Source of the DNA: UMGS363 sp964402055
Lineage (GTDB): Bacteria; Bacillota; Clostridia; Oscillospirales; Ruminococcaceae
Assembly (NCBI GenBank): GCA_964402055.1
Contig: CAYOAV010000017.1
Span: 1-33,931 of the forward strand
DNA: 33,931 nt
Reading direction: 5' to 3'
Shown here: positions 33,897 to 33,931 of the stretch, piece by piece
How positions within the stretch are numbered: the stretch's first letter is position 1
Layout: each line of letters opens with the position of its first letter
Notes under the pieces: generated by a model
Databases searched by the model: none
Seen by the model: only the letters and a program-made list of their open reading frames with translations
Told to the model about the DNA's origin: nothing
Made by a program: the position numbers and the translations under genes

Positions 33897-33931
33897 ATGT
33901 ATAATAAATTGATGAGATGTCTTGAAAGTGT
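33897..33931 (+). CDS. Start of an unidentified gene, cut by the window edge
   Basis: ATG at 33897 follows GGAG (33884-33887) at a 9-base distance and a good promoter. Only 11 codons are visible (MYNKLMRCLES), too few to name a product. It is divergent from the HPt gene. Confidence 0.6.
   Translation, partial: MYNKLMRCLES

Noticed and set aside
1..33931. CRISPR arrays, tRNA or rRNA genes, transposases, prophage
   Set aside because: No regularly spaced repeats, cloverleaf-like sequences, rRNA-like stretches or mobile-element proteins were seen; the one duplicated stretch is the assembly overlap in metH.

Overview
The window looks like chromosomal DNA of a low-to-moderate G+C Firmicute of the class Clostridia, most likely a Ruminococcus-type member of the Oscillospiraceae. 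This rests on gene content and protein style, not on a database search: a meso-diaminopimelate dehydrogenase, dipicolinate synthase AB, a two-part cobalamin methionine synthase, a GH130 mannosyl-glucose phosphorylase like that of Ruminococcus albus, FabV, and strong AGGAGG ribosome binding sites with extended -10 promoters. The sequence is from a draft assembly: one run of 100 N lies inside metH. No tRNA, rRNA, CRISPR array, transposase or phage gene was seen.

Layout. (1) 0-4 kb, minus: a 1312-residue membrane hybrid sensor kinase. (2) 4.2-8.6 kb, minus: peptidoglycan precursor genes ddh, then a ddl-murI-DUF1934 operon, then an SH3-linked amidase. (3) 8.7-14.6 kb, plus: a glucose PTS operon (licT-type antiterminator, ptsG, ptsH, ppa, ptsI) behind a promoter and a clear RAT/terminator RNA switch. 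(4) 14.7-18.6 kb, minus: a two-gene ABC exporter system whose ATPase carries an N-terminal GAF domain. (5) 19.0-25.1 kb, plus: elongasome genes mreB-mreC-mreD-PBP2, then minD and mgsA. (6) 25.2-26.6 kb, plus: dpsA-dpsB for dipicolinate. (7) 26.7-30.6 kb, minus: lipoprotein, methionine synthase activation protein, metH. (8) 30.9-33.3 kb, plus: a GH130 phosphorylase and fabV. (9) 33.3-33.7 kb, minus: a stand-alone HPt protein; (10) the first codons of a further plus-strand gene at the right edge.

How the parts fit. Regions 2 and 5 make and place peptidoglycan (m-DAP, D-Glu, D-Ala-D-Ala, then the MreBCD/PBP2 elongation machine). Region 3 imports and phosphorylates glucose under glucose-responsive antitermination; mgsA is a possible overflow outlet for triose phosphate. 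DpsAB implies an endospore former. The hybrid kinase lacks its own HPt domain, and the lone HPt protein at the other end of the window is a possible partner.

Most worth a second look: a 160-nt, highly structured inverted-repeat element filling the predicted 5' leader of the lipoprotein/metH operon (30581-30740); the GAF-ABC ATPase fusion; an HPr with Lys at the position of regulatory Ser46; ppa inserted between ptsH and ptsI; and an assembly gap that is almost certainly false, because both edges carry the same 55 bases.
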